Below are positions 25,663 through 33,702 of a stretch of DNA of 33,812 nt, in pieces. Source of the stretch: Desulfobacteraceae bacterium (GTDB lineage: Bacteria > Desulfobacterota > Desulfobacteria > Desulfobacterales > JAABSP01); assembly GCA_011389855.1 (NCBI GenBank), contig JAABTM010000022.1, positions 1-33,812 of the forward strand, written 5' to 3'. Below the pieces are notes generated by a model that did not search any database, was not told the origin of the DNA, and saw only the letters and a list, made by a program, of their open reading frames with translations. How positions within the stretch are numbered: the first letter of the stretch is position 1; each line of letters begins with the position of its first letter. A program made the position numbers and the translations under genes.

Positions 25663-25714
25663 CCGTCCGGTCTTAACAGGACGGCGAGGGGGAAAGACCG
25701 CTTCCCCCCCGCCG
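25663..25714. other. Pair of overlapping GC-rich inverted repeats
   Basis: A 6-bp stem (25663-25668 with 25679-25684) overlaps a stronger one formed by CGGCG plus GGGGGAA (25682-25694) and TTCCCCC plus CGCCG (25702-25714). They are mutually exclusive. They lie 43 bases after the truncated opuAC gene and before the PIN pair. There is no T-run on either side, so a terminator is not proven. The rest of 25491-25756 is AT-rich and shows no gene. Confidence 0.4.
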
Positions 25715-25756
25715 GCTTGATGGTGGATCTCATGATATGGCTGAATCCGGTTTCTC

Positions 25757-26468
25757 TCACTTCAGCCAGGCGTTCACCTGATCTTCGTGGAACCGCATAT
25801 AGCGGAGGGCTTTTTCGCCGGGAAACATGCCGTCGTCATCCTTGATCCAGATCATCAACTGTTCCAGTTCTTCCGTATTCCATTTGAATGCGTCAAGGAA
25901 CTTGTACACGTCGGGCATGTCCTCCTTCAGCCCTTCCCGGACGATGGTGTGGATCTTTTCCTCGCCGCCGTAGACGTTTTTGGGATCGTCGAGGAATTTG
26001 AGCTTCCACCGGGCGAACATCCAGTGGGGCTCCCATCCGGTGACCACGATCCATTTCTGCTTCCGGATGGCGTTGGACAGCTCGGCGGTCATGGAGACCT
26101 CGCTGCCCTTCACCAGCTCGTAATTGTACAGGCCGTATTCCCGGAGGGCTTCTCGGGTTTTTTCCATGATGCCGGCCTCGGGGTCGATGCCGATGATCCG
26201 GCGATGGAATTTGTCGGCGTACTTTTTTAAATCGCCGATGGACTCGGCCTTGATGTAAGACGCGTTGCGCTGCCCGGAAGCGGCGGTCTGCCGCCCCACG
26301 GTGATGTCCGGCACCACCAGGCCGATCTGGGTTCCGGTGAGGTTGGGGCCCAAATCCACGATCCGGTCTTTGTATTCTTCGTAGAAATGGCCGTGGGTGG
26401 TGGGCAGCCAGGCCGCCACCATGCCGTCCACCACGCCGGCGGCCACCGACGCCCACATCTTGTCCGCC
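25757..26468 (-). pseudogene. 5'-truncated copy of glycine-betaine-binding protein (OpuAC-like)
   Basis: The segment matches the C-terminal 236 codons or so of the intact gene at 28388-29308 without a gap (712 bases from the stop codon to the breakpoint), with about 13 amino-acid differences. It lacks the signal peptide and roughly the first 70 residues. Homology stops abruptly at 26468, where a 177-bp piece of the 126-aa gene begins. An ATG at 26458 gives an open frame of 233 residues, but the protein would be cytoplasmic and half of the first lobe of the binding cleft would be missing. It is best read as a pseudogene, with the frame still open because decay is recent. Confidence 0.85.
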
Positions 26469-26645
26469 TCGATTCCCTTTATGCCGATTAAGACACTTCG
26501 ATATCAACCGATGGAGCATTTCGTTGTTTTTGTGGAGCAATGAGAAATACGAACCCACTATGTTCCCGTCAGGAGAGTGGTTTGGAACCATAGAAGAATG
26601 CCTGGAATTCGCGGGATCGTTTTTAGATGAGACGGAATTCTGAAA
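26469..26645 (+). repeat. 177-bp direct repeat, right copy (fragment of the 126-aa gene)
   Basis: This is a plus-strand copy of the 3' end of the gene at 24211-24591 (176 of 177 bases identical), placed between the truncated opuAC copy and the lactate permease gene. It joins the opuAC break directly, with no spacer. Confidence 0.95.
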
Positions 26646-26665
26646 CGTGATATCCTTTTTCGCGA

Positions 26666-28360
26666 TCAAAAGACTTTCGGGAAAAAGATGTAGCAAAAGA
26701 GAAGCCCCATGACGCCCACCACCGCGCCGTAAAGGACCAGCGGGATGGCGTTGCGTTTGATGATGAGCCCTTCCATGCCCGACAGTCCCACGGTGGCCGA
26801 AGCGGCGACGATGTTGTGGATGCAGACCAGATTGCCCATGGCGCCCCCGACGGCCTGCAGGGACACGATAATCTGGTGGGGCAGATCGAGCGAAGAGGCC
26901 ATGCCCCACTGAAACTGGGCGAAGAGCAGGTCCGATACGGTGTTGGAGCCGGTGATAAAGGAGCCCAGGGCGCCCACGAAGGAGGAGAAAAGGGGCCAGC
27001 TTCCTCCGGCCACGGCCGCAGTGGCGCCGGCCATGGAAAGCGGCATGGAGGGGATGCCCAGTTCGTTTACAGCGGATTGTTTGAAGATCTCCACCAGCGC
27101 CACGGCGAAGAGCAGGGCGATGGTCGGCTTCTTCATCCGTTGGAAGGAATCGACCCAGGCGGTCCTGACCTTGCCGGCGTCCATTTTGTGGATAAAGATG
27201 GTTAAAACCGCCACCAGAATAAAGGGGATGACCCCCGGCAGATAGAGCGGCGTCATCTCGAAATCGACGGTCGGGTAGCCGAGAATGTCGGGGATGCGGA
27301 TGGTAAAGGCGGTGACCCAGTCCTTGAAGGGGAGGAAGGTCACCCGGGTCAGCACCAGGATCAACCCGATAAGCACATAAGGTATCCATGCTTTAAACTG
27401 GCTCATGTGGGCGGTGAAGTCGCAATCGTCGGTCGATTGAATCTCGCCGGTCCACCCGGCTTCCCATTCCGATTGAGGGGGGAAGTCCCAGACCTCATCC
27501 GGAAGAAACAGGCCGCGTTTGGCCCCGAAGACCGTCAGCCCCAGTCCGATCAGGCCCCCCAAAAGGGAGGGGAACTCCTCGCCGAACAGAAAGGCGGTCA
27601 GGACATAGGGGACGGCGAAGCAGGTGGAGGCGAAAAAGGAGAACCGCCAGGCGTTGAACCCTTCTTTCCATGACCGGTTCCGGCCGAAAAGCCGGGTCAT
27701 GAACCCGAGGACGAAGACCGGCAGGATATAGATCATGGGCAGGTGGAAGACGACGGCCCACTGGCCCACCACCGCGAAAAATTCTCCCATGCTCTGGAAT
27801 GCGATATCCGGATGGGCCGCTATGGCCGCCTGGACCTTTTCTTCAAGAGGGGTCAGTCCGAACCAGATGGGGGTTCCCACGGCGCCGAAGGTCACGGGAA
27901 AGGAGTTGAGGATCAGGCAGACCAGCGCCGCCGCCAGGGCCGGGAATCCCAGGCTCAACAGCAGCGGCGCCGCGATGGCCGCGGGAGTGCCGAAACCGGC
28001 CGCGCCCTCCAGGAAGGCCCCGAAGATGCCGGCGATAATCACCACCTGCACCCGCCGGTCCTTGCTGATGCCGTGAAACCCGCGGTTGATGGTCTCCATG
28101 CCCCCCGAATCCCTCAAGGTATAGAGGATCAGGATGGCGCCGAAAACGATGATGAGAACGTTGACGGCGCCGCCGAACCCGTTGAGGGTGGCGGCGATCA
28201 CGAATCCGACCGGCATCCGCCAGACGGCGACGGCCACGATGGCGCACACCAGCCAGGCGAGGGGCATGGCCTTGGTGGCCGGCCACCTGAAACCGACCAT
28301 GAGCACCAGTGCCAGAGCGATGGGAATGAATGCGAACAGCGCTAATAATCCGATGGACAT
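26666..28360 (-). CDS. L-lactate permease (LctP/LldP family)
   Basis: The 564-residue protein is almost entirely membrane helices (12-14 predicted by eye). It shows LctP features: GMETINRGFHGISKDRRVQ, the Gly/Ala-rich GAFLEGAAGFGTPAAIAAPLL (a family signature), GAVGTPIWFGL and, near the C-terminus, GSFITGSNTVSDLLFAQFQWG and GNLVCIHNIVAASATVG. These match the proton-coupled lactate/glycolate uptake family. Lactate is a main electron donor for many sulfate reducers. The ATG at 28360 follows a GGGAGGTAATC run. It lies between the intact and truncated betaine-binding genes on the same strand, 27 bases after the stop of the intact one, so it may share that transcript. Confidence 0.9.
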   Translation of the reverse strand: MSIGLLALFAFIPIALALVLMVGFRWPATKAMPLAWLVCAIVAVAVWRMPVGFVIAATLNGFGGAVNVLIIVFGAILILYTLRDSGGMETINRGFHGISKDRRVQVVIIAGIFGAFLEGAAGFGTPAAIAAPLLLSLGFPALAAALVCLILNSFPVTFGAVGTPIWFGLTPLEEKVQAAIAAHPDIAFQSMGEFFAVVGQWAVVFHLPMIYILPVFVLGFMTRLFGRNRSWKEGFNAWRFSFFASTCFAVPYVLTAFLFGEEFPSLLGGLIGLGLTVFGAKRGLFLPDEVWDFPPQSEWEAGWTGEIQSTDDCDFTAHMSQFKAWIPYVLIGLILVLTRVTFLPFKDWVTAFTIRIPDILGYPTVDFEMTPLYLPGVIPFILVAVLTIFIHKMDAGKVRTAWVDSFQRMKKPTIALLFAVALVEIFKQSAVNELGIPSMPLSMAGATAAVAGGSWPLFSSFVGALGSFITGSNTVSDLLFAQFQWGMASSLDLPHQIIVSLQAVGGAMGNLVCIHNIVAASATVGLSGMEGLIIKRNAIPLVLYGAVVGVMGLLFCYIFFPKVF

Positions 28361-28387
28361 GATTACCTCCCGATGGCAGGTTTTGGT

Positions 28388-29308
28388 TTACTTCAGCCAG
28401 GCGTTCACCTGCTCTTCATGGAACCGCATATAGCGGAGGGCTTTTTCGCCGGGATACATGCCGTCGTCTTCATCTATCCAGATCATCAACTGTTCCAGTT
28501 CTTCGGTGTTCCACTTGAACGCGTCAAGGAACTTGTACACGTCGGGCATGTCCTCCTTCAGCCCTTCCCGGACGATGGTGTGGATTTTTTCCTCGCCGCC
28601 AAAGACGTTTTTGGGATCATCGAGGAATTTGAGCTTCCACCGGGCGAACATCCAGTGGGGCTCCCATCCGGTGACCACGATCCATTTCTGCTTCCGGATG
28701 GCGTTGGACAGCTCGGCGGTCATGGAGATCTCGCTGCCCTTCACCAGTTCGTAATTGTACAGGCCGTATTCCCGCAGGGCCTGTCGGGTCTTTTCCATGA
28801 TGCCGGCCTCGGGGTCGATGCCGATGATCCGGCGATGGAACTTATCGGCGTATTTTTTCAGATCCGCGATGGACTCGGCCTTGATATAAGACTCGTTGCG
28901 CTGCCCGGAAGAGGCGGTCTGCCGCCCCACGGTGATGTCCGGCACTACCAGGCCGATCTGGGTCCCGGTGAGGTTTGGGCCCAGATCCTCGACCCGGTCT
29001 TTATAATCTTCGTAGAAATGCCCGTGGGTGGTGGGCAGCCAGGCCGCCACCATGCCGTCCACCACGCCGGCGGCCACCGAGGCCCACATCTTGTCCGCCG
29101 TCATGGGGATGATCTCGCACTCCATGCCGAGTTTTTCCTGGATTACCGTTTTGACCATATTGGTGGCCGCCACGGTCTCGGACCATTCCACATAAGAAAG
29201 GCGGACTTTCTTGGGGGCCGCCTCGGCAGGGGTTGAAAAGAGGGTGAACGCCAGCGCCAATGCGCAGAACAGAACCGTCGCGACGGTGGGGATCATTTTT
29301 TTTGTCAT
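28388..29308 (-). CDS. Glycine betaine/proline-type ABC substrate-binding protein (OpuAC-like)
   Basis: The 306-residue protein starts at MTKKMIPT; AGGAGG lies 5 bases upstream of this ATG (a second ATG directly before it is too close). A Sec signal peptide ends at TPAEA. The mature part follows the OpuAC/ProX type II binding-protein plan: VRLSYVEWSETVAATNMVK at the start, MWASVAAGVVDGMVAAWLP, GIDPEAGIM, and VVTGWEPHWMFARW, which supplies Trp residues of a betaine aromatic cage. It is periplasmic. No ATPase or permease genes (opuAA/AB) are adjacent; instead it follows a BCCT transporter gene, separated by a terminator hairpin. A truncated copy of the gene lies at 25757-26468. Confidence 0.85.
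   Translation of the reverse strand: MTKKMIPTVATVLFCALALAFTLFSTPAEAAPKKVRLSYVEWSETVAATNMVKTVIQEKLGMECEIIPMTADKMWASVAAGVVDGMVAAWLPTTHGHFYEDYKDRVEDLGPNLTGTQIGLVVPDITVGRQTASSGQRNESYIKAESIADLKKYADKFHRRIIGIDPEAGIMEKTRQALREYGLYNYELVKGSEISMTAELSNAIRKQKWIVVTGWEPHWMFARWKLKFLDDPKNVFGGEEKIHTIVREGLKEDMPDVYKFLDAFKWNTEELEQLMIWIDEDDGMYPGEKALRYMRFHEEQVNAWLK
28391..29099 (-). repeat. Large direct repeat shared with 25760-26468
   Basis: This 709-bp part of the intact opuAC gene matches the truncated copy without gaps. Similarity begins at the stop-proximal end (CTTCAGCCAGGCGTTCACC) and ends at TGTCCGCC (29092-29099). The flanks differ on both sides. The copies differ by scattered, mostly conservative changes, so the duplication is older than the 177-bp repeat. 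Confidence 0.9.
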
Positions 29309-29341
29309 CATTGCCTCCTTATCTTTAAAATGCTGAAAAAT

Positions 29342-29373
29342 AAAAAGCTTCCCGCCGCGACGACGCGGCGGGA
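29342..29373 (-). terminator. Intrinsic terminator downstream of the BCCT gene
   Basis: On the minus strand a perfect 10-bp stem (29364-29373 with 29350-29359, 4-base loop) is followed by AGC and then TTTTTATTTTT. It lies 30 bases after the BCCT stop codon and about 40 bases before the opuAC start, so it would limit or attenuate read-through between the two. Confidence 0.85.
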
Positions 29374-29402
29374 TAGCCATCTGCCGCTGTCTTCCGGCCG
29401 GA

Positions 29403-30968
29403 TCATTCATATCCATGTTCTTTGACGTGATCGATAAGCCCTTTGACCACCGCGAAGCACATGACGAACATGATGACGGCAAAGGGGAGCCCGGTGCTGA
29501 TGGCCGCGGTTTGGAGGGCCACCATGCCCCCTCCCAGGAGCAGGATCGCCGCCACCACGCCTTCGAGAATGGCCCAGAAGAGCCGCTGGGGCGTGGGCGG
29601 GTCCGGATTGCCGCCGGCGGTGATGATGTCGATGACCATGGAGCCGGAGTCCGAAGAGGTCACGAAGAAGAAAATGACCACGATCATGGCCAGAATGGAG
29701 GTCATCCAGCTCAGGGGAAAGCTCTCCAGGAAGACGAACAGGGAGACCGGGATGTTGGTTTGAACCGCCTTGGCCATGCCGCCGCTCATGTACCGCTCGA
29801 TGTAGATGGCGCTGTTGCCGAAAATTGTCATCCAGACAAAGGTGACCAAGGTCGGCACAACCAGCACGCAGGCCAGATACTCCCGAATGCTCCGGCCGTA
29901 AGAGACCCGGGCGATGAACATGCCCACGAAGGGAGACCAGGCGATCCACCAGGCCCAGTAGAAAATGGTCCAGCCGTTCTGCCAGTTGCCCTCGTCCGTG
30001 TAGGTCTCGTTCCAGAATGCCAGGTCGAAGAAATTCTGGAAATAGTTGCCCATGTTTTCGACCAGGCCGTTCATGACATAGAGGGTCGGTCCGAGAAACA
30101 GGACGAAGAGCATCAGCAGCAGCGCCAGCCCGATATTGATGTTGGACAGCAGCTTGATGCCGCCGTCGAGGCCGCGCACCACCGACCAGGTGGCCAGTGC
30201 GGTAATGCAGGCGATGAGAATGACCTGAACCCATGCGGCCTGGGGAATGCCGAACAGGTGGGTCATGCCGGCGTTGACCTGCTGCACGCCGAAGGCCAGG
30301 GAGGTCGCCACGCCGTAAAGACAGGAGATGGTGGCCAGGATGTCGATGGCGTTGCCCAGACCGCCGTAGATGCGCTCTTTCAGGAGGGGATAAAACACAT
30401 TCCGGATGGACAAGGGCAGTCCTACGGTGAAGCCGAAAAACGCCAGTCCCAGCCCGATGAGGGCGTAGATGCCCCAGGGATGGAAGCCCCAGTGGAGGAA
30501 GGTCAACTGCATGGCCACCTTGGCGCTTTCCACGGTGCCGGGTTCCGACAGCGGGTTGGCCACATAGTGGAACATGGGTTCGGCCACCCCGTAAAACAGC
30601 AGGCCGATGCCCATGCCGGCGGAAAAGAGCATGGCGAACCAGCTCATATAGCCGAATTCGGGCTCCGCGTCGGGCCCGCCGATGCGGAGTCGTCCCAGGG
30701 GCGAGACCAGAATGCCGATGCAGGTGGCCAGCACCACGTTCATGGTCAGCACCATGAACCAGCCGGTATAGTTGGCGATCCAGTTTTTAATGGAGGAAAA
30801 CAGCTGTTCGGCGGATTCCCCGGCGATGATCGTGAAGAGCACGCCGGCGAGGATCAGTCCGGCGCCGCCGAAAAACACCCAGGGCTGGATGTCGTATTTA
30901 AAGATTTTGTTGTCCAGGTTCTTGATCGTCTTTGCGGTTTCGATCTGAAACGCTTTTTCGTCGGCCAC
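29403..30968 (-). CDS. BCCT-family betaine/carnitine/choline transporter
   Basis: The 521-residue protein has 12 predicted membrane helices and clear BCCT markers: the Gly-rich GMGIGLLFYGVAEPMFHY in TM3, the Trp-rich segment FYWAWWIAWSPFVGMFIARVSYGRS in the central part and SSDSGSMV near the end. The GMG motif of TM3 is found in sodium-coupled members such as BetP and OpuD. Proteins of this family import betaine or related trimethylammonium compounds, mainly for osmoprotection. It has a roughly 50-residue cytoplasmic N-terminus and a very short C-terminus without the long osmosensing tail of BetP, so it is probably not regulated in the BetP way. The start lies 23 bases after the stop of the upstream regulator gene, so the two are probably co-transcribed. 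Confidence 0.9.
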   Translation of the reverse strand: MADEKAFQIETAKTIKNLDNKIFKYDIQPWVFFGGAGLILAGVLFTIIAGESAEQLFSSIKNWIANYTGWFMVLTMNVVLATCIGILVSPLGRLRIGGPDAEPEFGYMSWFAMLFSAGMGIGLLFYGVAEPMFHYVANPLSEPGTVESAKVAMQLTFLHWGFHPWGIYALIGLGLAFFGFTVGLPLSIRNVFYPLLKERIYGGLGNAIDILATISCLYGVATSLAFGVQQVNAGMTHLFGIPQAAWVQVILIACITALATWSVVRGLDGGIKLLSNINIGLALLLMLFVLFLGPTLYVMNGLVENMGNYFQNFFDLAFWNETYTDEGNWQNGWTIFYWAWWIAWSPFVGMFIARVSYGRSIREYLACVLVVPTLVTFVWMTIFGNSAIYIERYMSGGMAKAVQTNIPVSLFVFLESFPLSWMTSILAMIVVIFFFVTSSDSGSMVIDIITAGGNPDPPTPQRLFWAILEGVVAAILLLGGGMVALQTAAISTGLPFAVIMFVMCFAVVKGLIDHVKEHGYE

Positions 30969-30991
30969 GAAAAACCCCCTTTCCGGAGCGG

Positions 30992-31324
30992 TTAGTCTTC
31001 CTGGGTTTTCTTCAGAATGAGTTTGCCATCTTCGACGGTCACTTCCAAGGCGTCCCCCGGCGAGAATCCTCCCTTTTCCAACAACTCTTTGGAAAAGACG
31101 ATGCCGGCCTGGCGCGATTTGGGTTGTTCGGCTTCGGGATCATCGAAGAGCCCCTTGACGTAATAGATCTTCTTGTCCTGCTCCTGGAGCATCCGCAAAT
31201 GCTCTCTCAGGGTGTAGGGCGAGATTTTAAATTCCTTCATAATCTCCTTGGCCCGCTTCCCCTCGTTGATCATGTCCCGCAACTTGTCGGGGTTGTAACG
31301 GATGCTGAAACTTCCCCTGGTCAT
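30992..31324 (-). CDS. Small HTH plus AbrB/SpoVT-like regulator, copy 1
   Basis: The 110-residue protein has an N-terminal helix-turn-helix-like part (about 13-45; KLRDMINEGKRAKEIMKEF then ISPYTLREHLRML), a short linker (YYVKGLFDDPEAE) and a C-terminal AbrB/SpoVT-like swapped-hairpin segment (about 73-107; GIVFSKELLEKGGFSPGDALEV). Such an HTH plus AbrB-like combination suggests a transcription factor. GGAGG lies 7 bases before the ATG. It is about 75% identical by eye to the next gene and lies directly upstream of the BCCT gene, 23 bases apart, so it may control betaine uptake. No ligand-binding domain is visible. Confidence 0.65.
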   Translation of the reverse strand: MTRGSFSIRYNPDKLRDMINEGKRAKEIMKEFKISPYTLREHLRMLQEQDKKIYYVKGLFDDPEAEQPKSRQAGIVFSKELLEKGGFSPGDALEVTVEDGKLILKKTQED

Positions 31325-31419
31325 GGCCGCGCCTCCTTCCGCTTGTGGTTAGCATCAAAGCGTTCGTATTGGATTTCGTCAAAAAACATAACGGTTATCA
31401 CGCCCTCTTTATCATGCGG

Positions 31420-31752
31420 TTAATCTCTCCGAATCTTTTTCAGAATAATCTTATCCTTTTCGACGATCATCTCGAAGGCGTCCCCCGGCGTGAATCCGCT
31501 CTTTTCAAGCATTTCCTTGGAAAAAACAACGCCGACCTGGCGGCTTTTCGGTTTTTCGGCCTCGGGATCATCAAAGAGCCCCTGGACGTAATAGACCTTC
31601 CTGTCCAGATCCTGGAGCATCCTTAAATGCTCCCACAGGGTGTAGGGCGAGATTCGAAATTCCTTCATGATCTCACGGGCCGTCTTCCCTTCGTTGATCA
31701 ACTCCCTCAATTTGTCGGGATTGTAGCGGATGCTGTAATCACCCTTGGCCAT
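31420..31752 (-). CDS. Small HTH plus AbrB/SpoVT-like regulator, copy 2
   Basis: This 110-residue paralogue of the previous gene starts at MAKGDYSIRYNPDKL, chosen because AAGGAG lies 8 bases upstream; a longer frame to 31926 is not supported. It has the same HTH part (KLRELINEGKTAREIMKEF) and AbrB-like part (GVVFSKEMLEKSGFTPGDAFEM). It is the promoter-proximal gene of the unit that probably continues into copy 1 and the BCCT transporter. A sigma70-like promoter and a pair of 10-bp direct repeats lie upstream. The two regulators may form mixed oligomers; that is inference. Confidence 0.65.
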   Translation of the reverse strand: MAKGDYSIRYNPDKLRELINEGKTAREIMKEFRISPYTLWEHLRMLQDLDRKVYYVQGLFDDPEAEKPKSRQVGVVFSKEMLEKSGFTPGDAFEMIVEKDKIILKKIRRD

Positions 31753-31854
31753 GGCCTCGGCTCCTTTCGTTGATGGTGGATAAACTGGTTCGGCCCCGTT
31801 TTCCGGGCCCGTCGGATCATAGTGGGGACGGTCGGGTTTCAAAGGGTTAGGACG

Positions 31855-31907
31855 ATATATGATTCGTTGCTCCTGGTGCTTATATATGATTTTAACCGAA
31901 AAAGCAA
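31855..31907 (-). promoter_or_regulatory. Promoter and operator-like direct repeats for the regulator genes
   Basis: On the minus strand TTGCTT (31902-31907) and TATAAG (31879-31884) are separated by 17 bases. A 10-bp sequence ATATATGATT (plus strand) occurs twice, at 31855-31864 and 31882-31891; one copy overlaps the -10 box and the other lies just past the predicted start. This is typical placement for a repressor site. Confidence 0.5.
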
Positions 31908-31931
31908 ACGGCCGGCCGGCGCCCAAGAGGG

Positions 31932-31961
31932 TTGGACTGGAACAATCGAATCTGCTATAGA
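31932..31961 (+). promoter_or_regulatory. Sigma70-like promoter for the potassium channel gene
   Basis: TTGGAC (31932-31937) and TATAGA (31956-31961) are separated by 18 bases. The predicted start near 31968 is about 30 bases before the ATG. It is divergent from the regulator promoter. Confidence 0.5.
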
Positions 31962-31998
31962 AAGCGTCCGTGAAAAATAATTTTCAGGAGCGAATCGT

Positions 31999-33702
31999 AT
32001 GAAAACCATGGCCACCCAACTTTCCCTGCTGCTTCAACTCGGCCAGCGAAAAAGCAACGTGCAGTTGCTGATCAAATTTTCCCTGGTGTTGATCTTTTTT
32101 TTCGTGGCGTACAGCGTGCTGTTCCATATGCTGATGCTCCACGAAGGACGGGAGTATTCCTGGATCACCGGCTTTTACTGGACCCTGACGACCATGTCCA
32201 CCCTGGGATTCGGCGATATTACGTTCACCAGCGATATGGGAAAATTTTTTTCGGTGGTGGTGTTGATGAGCGGCATTATTTTTCTTCTCATCATGCTGCC
32301 CTTTACCTTCATTCAATTTTTCTACGCGCCCTGGCTGGAAGAGCAGAACAAGGCCCGGGCTCCCCGGACGGCGCCCGAGGGCATGTCCAACCATGTGATT
32401 TTGACCCATTTCGACGAGGTCGCCGCGGCCCTGATTCGAAAACTCGGCCAATACGGCATCGATTACGTCGTCCTCGCCGCCGAACTTCAAACCGCGCTGG
32501 ATCTGCACGATCAGGGATATCAAGTGGTCGTCGGCGACCTGGACGACCCCCTCACATACGAACGGCTGAACATCGGCCGCGCCGCCATGGTGGTGGTCTT
32601 GAACGACGACATCGCCGGCACGAACATCATTTTCACCATTCGGGAGGTCAACCCCGATGTGGTTATCGCGACCAATGCCGATGTGGACGATTCGCTGGAT
32701 ATCCTGGAACTGGCGGGCGGCACCCATGTCTTCCAGTTTACCAAAATGCTTGGCGAAGCCCTGGCGCGCCGCGTACACGGGGTCAGTTTGAAGGCCAATG
32801 TGATCGGGGAATTCAACCAGTTGTTCATCGCCGAGGCCCCGGTCATGCGGACCTGGTTGGAAGGAAAAACCCTGGCCGAAAGTCGTTTGCGCGAGGTCGC
32901 CGGGGTGACGGTGGTCGGTTTGTGGGAACAGGGCCGGTTTTTAACGCCCGAACCTCAATCGCTTCTGGGGGAATCCACCGTGTTGGTCCTGGCCGGCGCC
33001 GAAAGTCAGTTGGAAGCGTTTGATCGATCCATCGGAGGCGATGCTGAAAAAGAGCCGGCCGAAGGACCGGTGGTCGTGCTGGGCGGCGGCCGCGTCGGCC
33101 AGGCGGCGGCGGATGCGCTGGAGGATCAGTCCATTGATTTCCGCGTGGTGGAAAAAAACATCAAAATCGCCTCCCGGAATCCCAACTTTATCCAGGGAAG
33201 CGCCGGCGACCTCGAGACCCTTGTAGAGGCCGGCATACGCCAAACGCCGTCGATCCTCATCACCACCCACGACGACAACATGAACATCTACCTGTCCATC
33301 TATTGCCGCCGCCTTCGGCCGGATGCCCAGATCATCAGCCGGGCCAGCCTGGACCGCAATATCAACACTCTTCACCGGGCCGGCGCCGATCTGGTGATGT
33401 CCTACAGTTCGCTGGTCGCGGCCACCATTCTGAATTTGCTCCAGCCCCAGAAGATACTGATGCTTTCCGAAGGGCTTAATGTTTTTCGAACCGCCCTGCA
33501 CCCGAGACTGCAAAACCAGGCTCTGGCGAACATTCGCATTCGTGAAAACACCGGTTGCAGCGTTGTGGCCGTCAAAAGAGGCGGCGGTCTGGTCGTCAAT
33601 CCAGATCCCTCGATTGTCCTTCAGGGCGGCGACGAATTGGTGCTGATCGGAACGGCCCAATCCGAAAAGCGGTTCATCGAAAAATACTCGCCGCCACTAT
33701 AA
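31999..33702 (+). CDS. Two-TM potassium channel with two RCK/TrkA domains
   Basis: The 567-residue protein has two membrane helices (about 24-46 and 83-107) around a pore loop with the selectivity filter TLGFGD (68-73), a variant of TVGYGD. An RCK/TrkA-N domain begins near residue 127 (NHVILTHFDEVAAALIRKL), followed by a TrkA-C-like segment (about 270-340). A second RCK domain starts near 355 with an intact dinucleotide motif (VVVLGGGRVGQAAADAL), followed by a second TrkA-C-like part. The first RCK has lost the glycine-rich motif, so only the second is likely to bind nucleotide. AGGAG precedes the ATG. It probably mediates gated potassium flux for turgor or pH control, consistent with the betaine transport genes beside it. 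Its end overlaps the convergent CBS gene by 6 bases. Confidence 0.9.
   Translation: MKTMATQLSLLLQLGQRKSNVQLLIKFSLVLIFFFVAYSVLFHMLMLHEGREYSWITGFYWTLTTMSTLGFGDITFTSDMGKFFSVVVLMSGIIFLLIMLPFTFIQFFYAPWLEEQNKARAPRTAPEGMSNHVILTHFDEVAAALIRKLGQYGIDYVVLAAELQTALDLHDQGYQVVVGDLDDPLTYERLNIGRAAMVVVLNDDIAGTNIIFTIREVNPDVVIATNADVDDSLDILELAGGTHVFQFTKMLGEALARRVHGVSLKANVIGEFNQLFIAEAPVMRTWLEGKTLAESRLREVAGVTVVGLWEQGRFLTPEPQSLLGESTVLVLAGAESQLEAFDRSIGGDAEKEPAEGPVVVLGGGRVGQAAADALEDQSIDFRVVEKNIKIASRNPNFIQGSAGDLETLVEAGIRQTPSILITTHDDNMNIYLSIYCRRLRPDAQIISRASLDRNINTLHRAGADLVMSYSSLVAATILNLLQPQKILMLSEGLNVFRTALHPRLQNQALANIRIRENTGCSVVAVKRGGGLVVNPDPSIVLQGGDELVLIGTAQSEKRFIEKYSPPL

Noticed and set aside
29415-30995. 526-codon plus-strand open frame opposite the BCCT gene
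   Set aside because: The product is His/Gln/Gly-rich without any domain and lies exactly antisense to a clear BCCT transporter.
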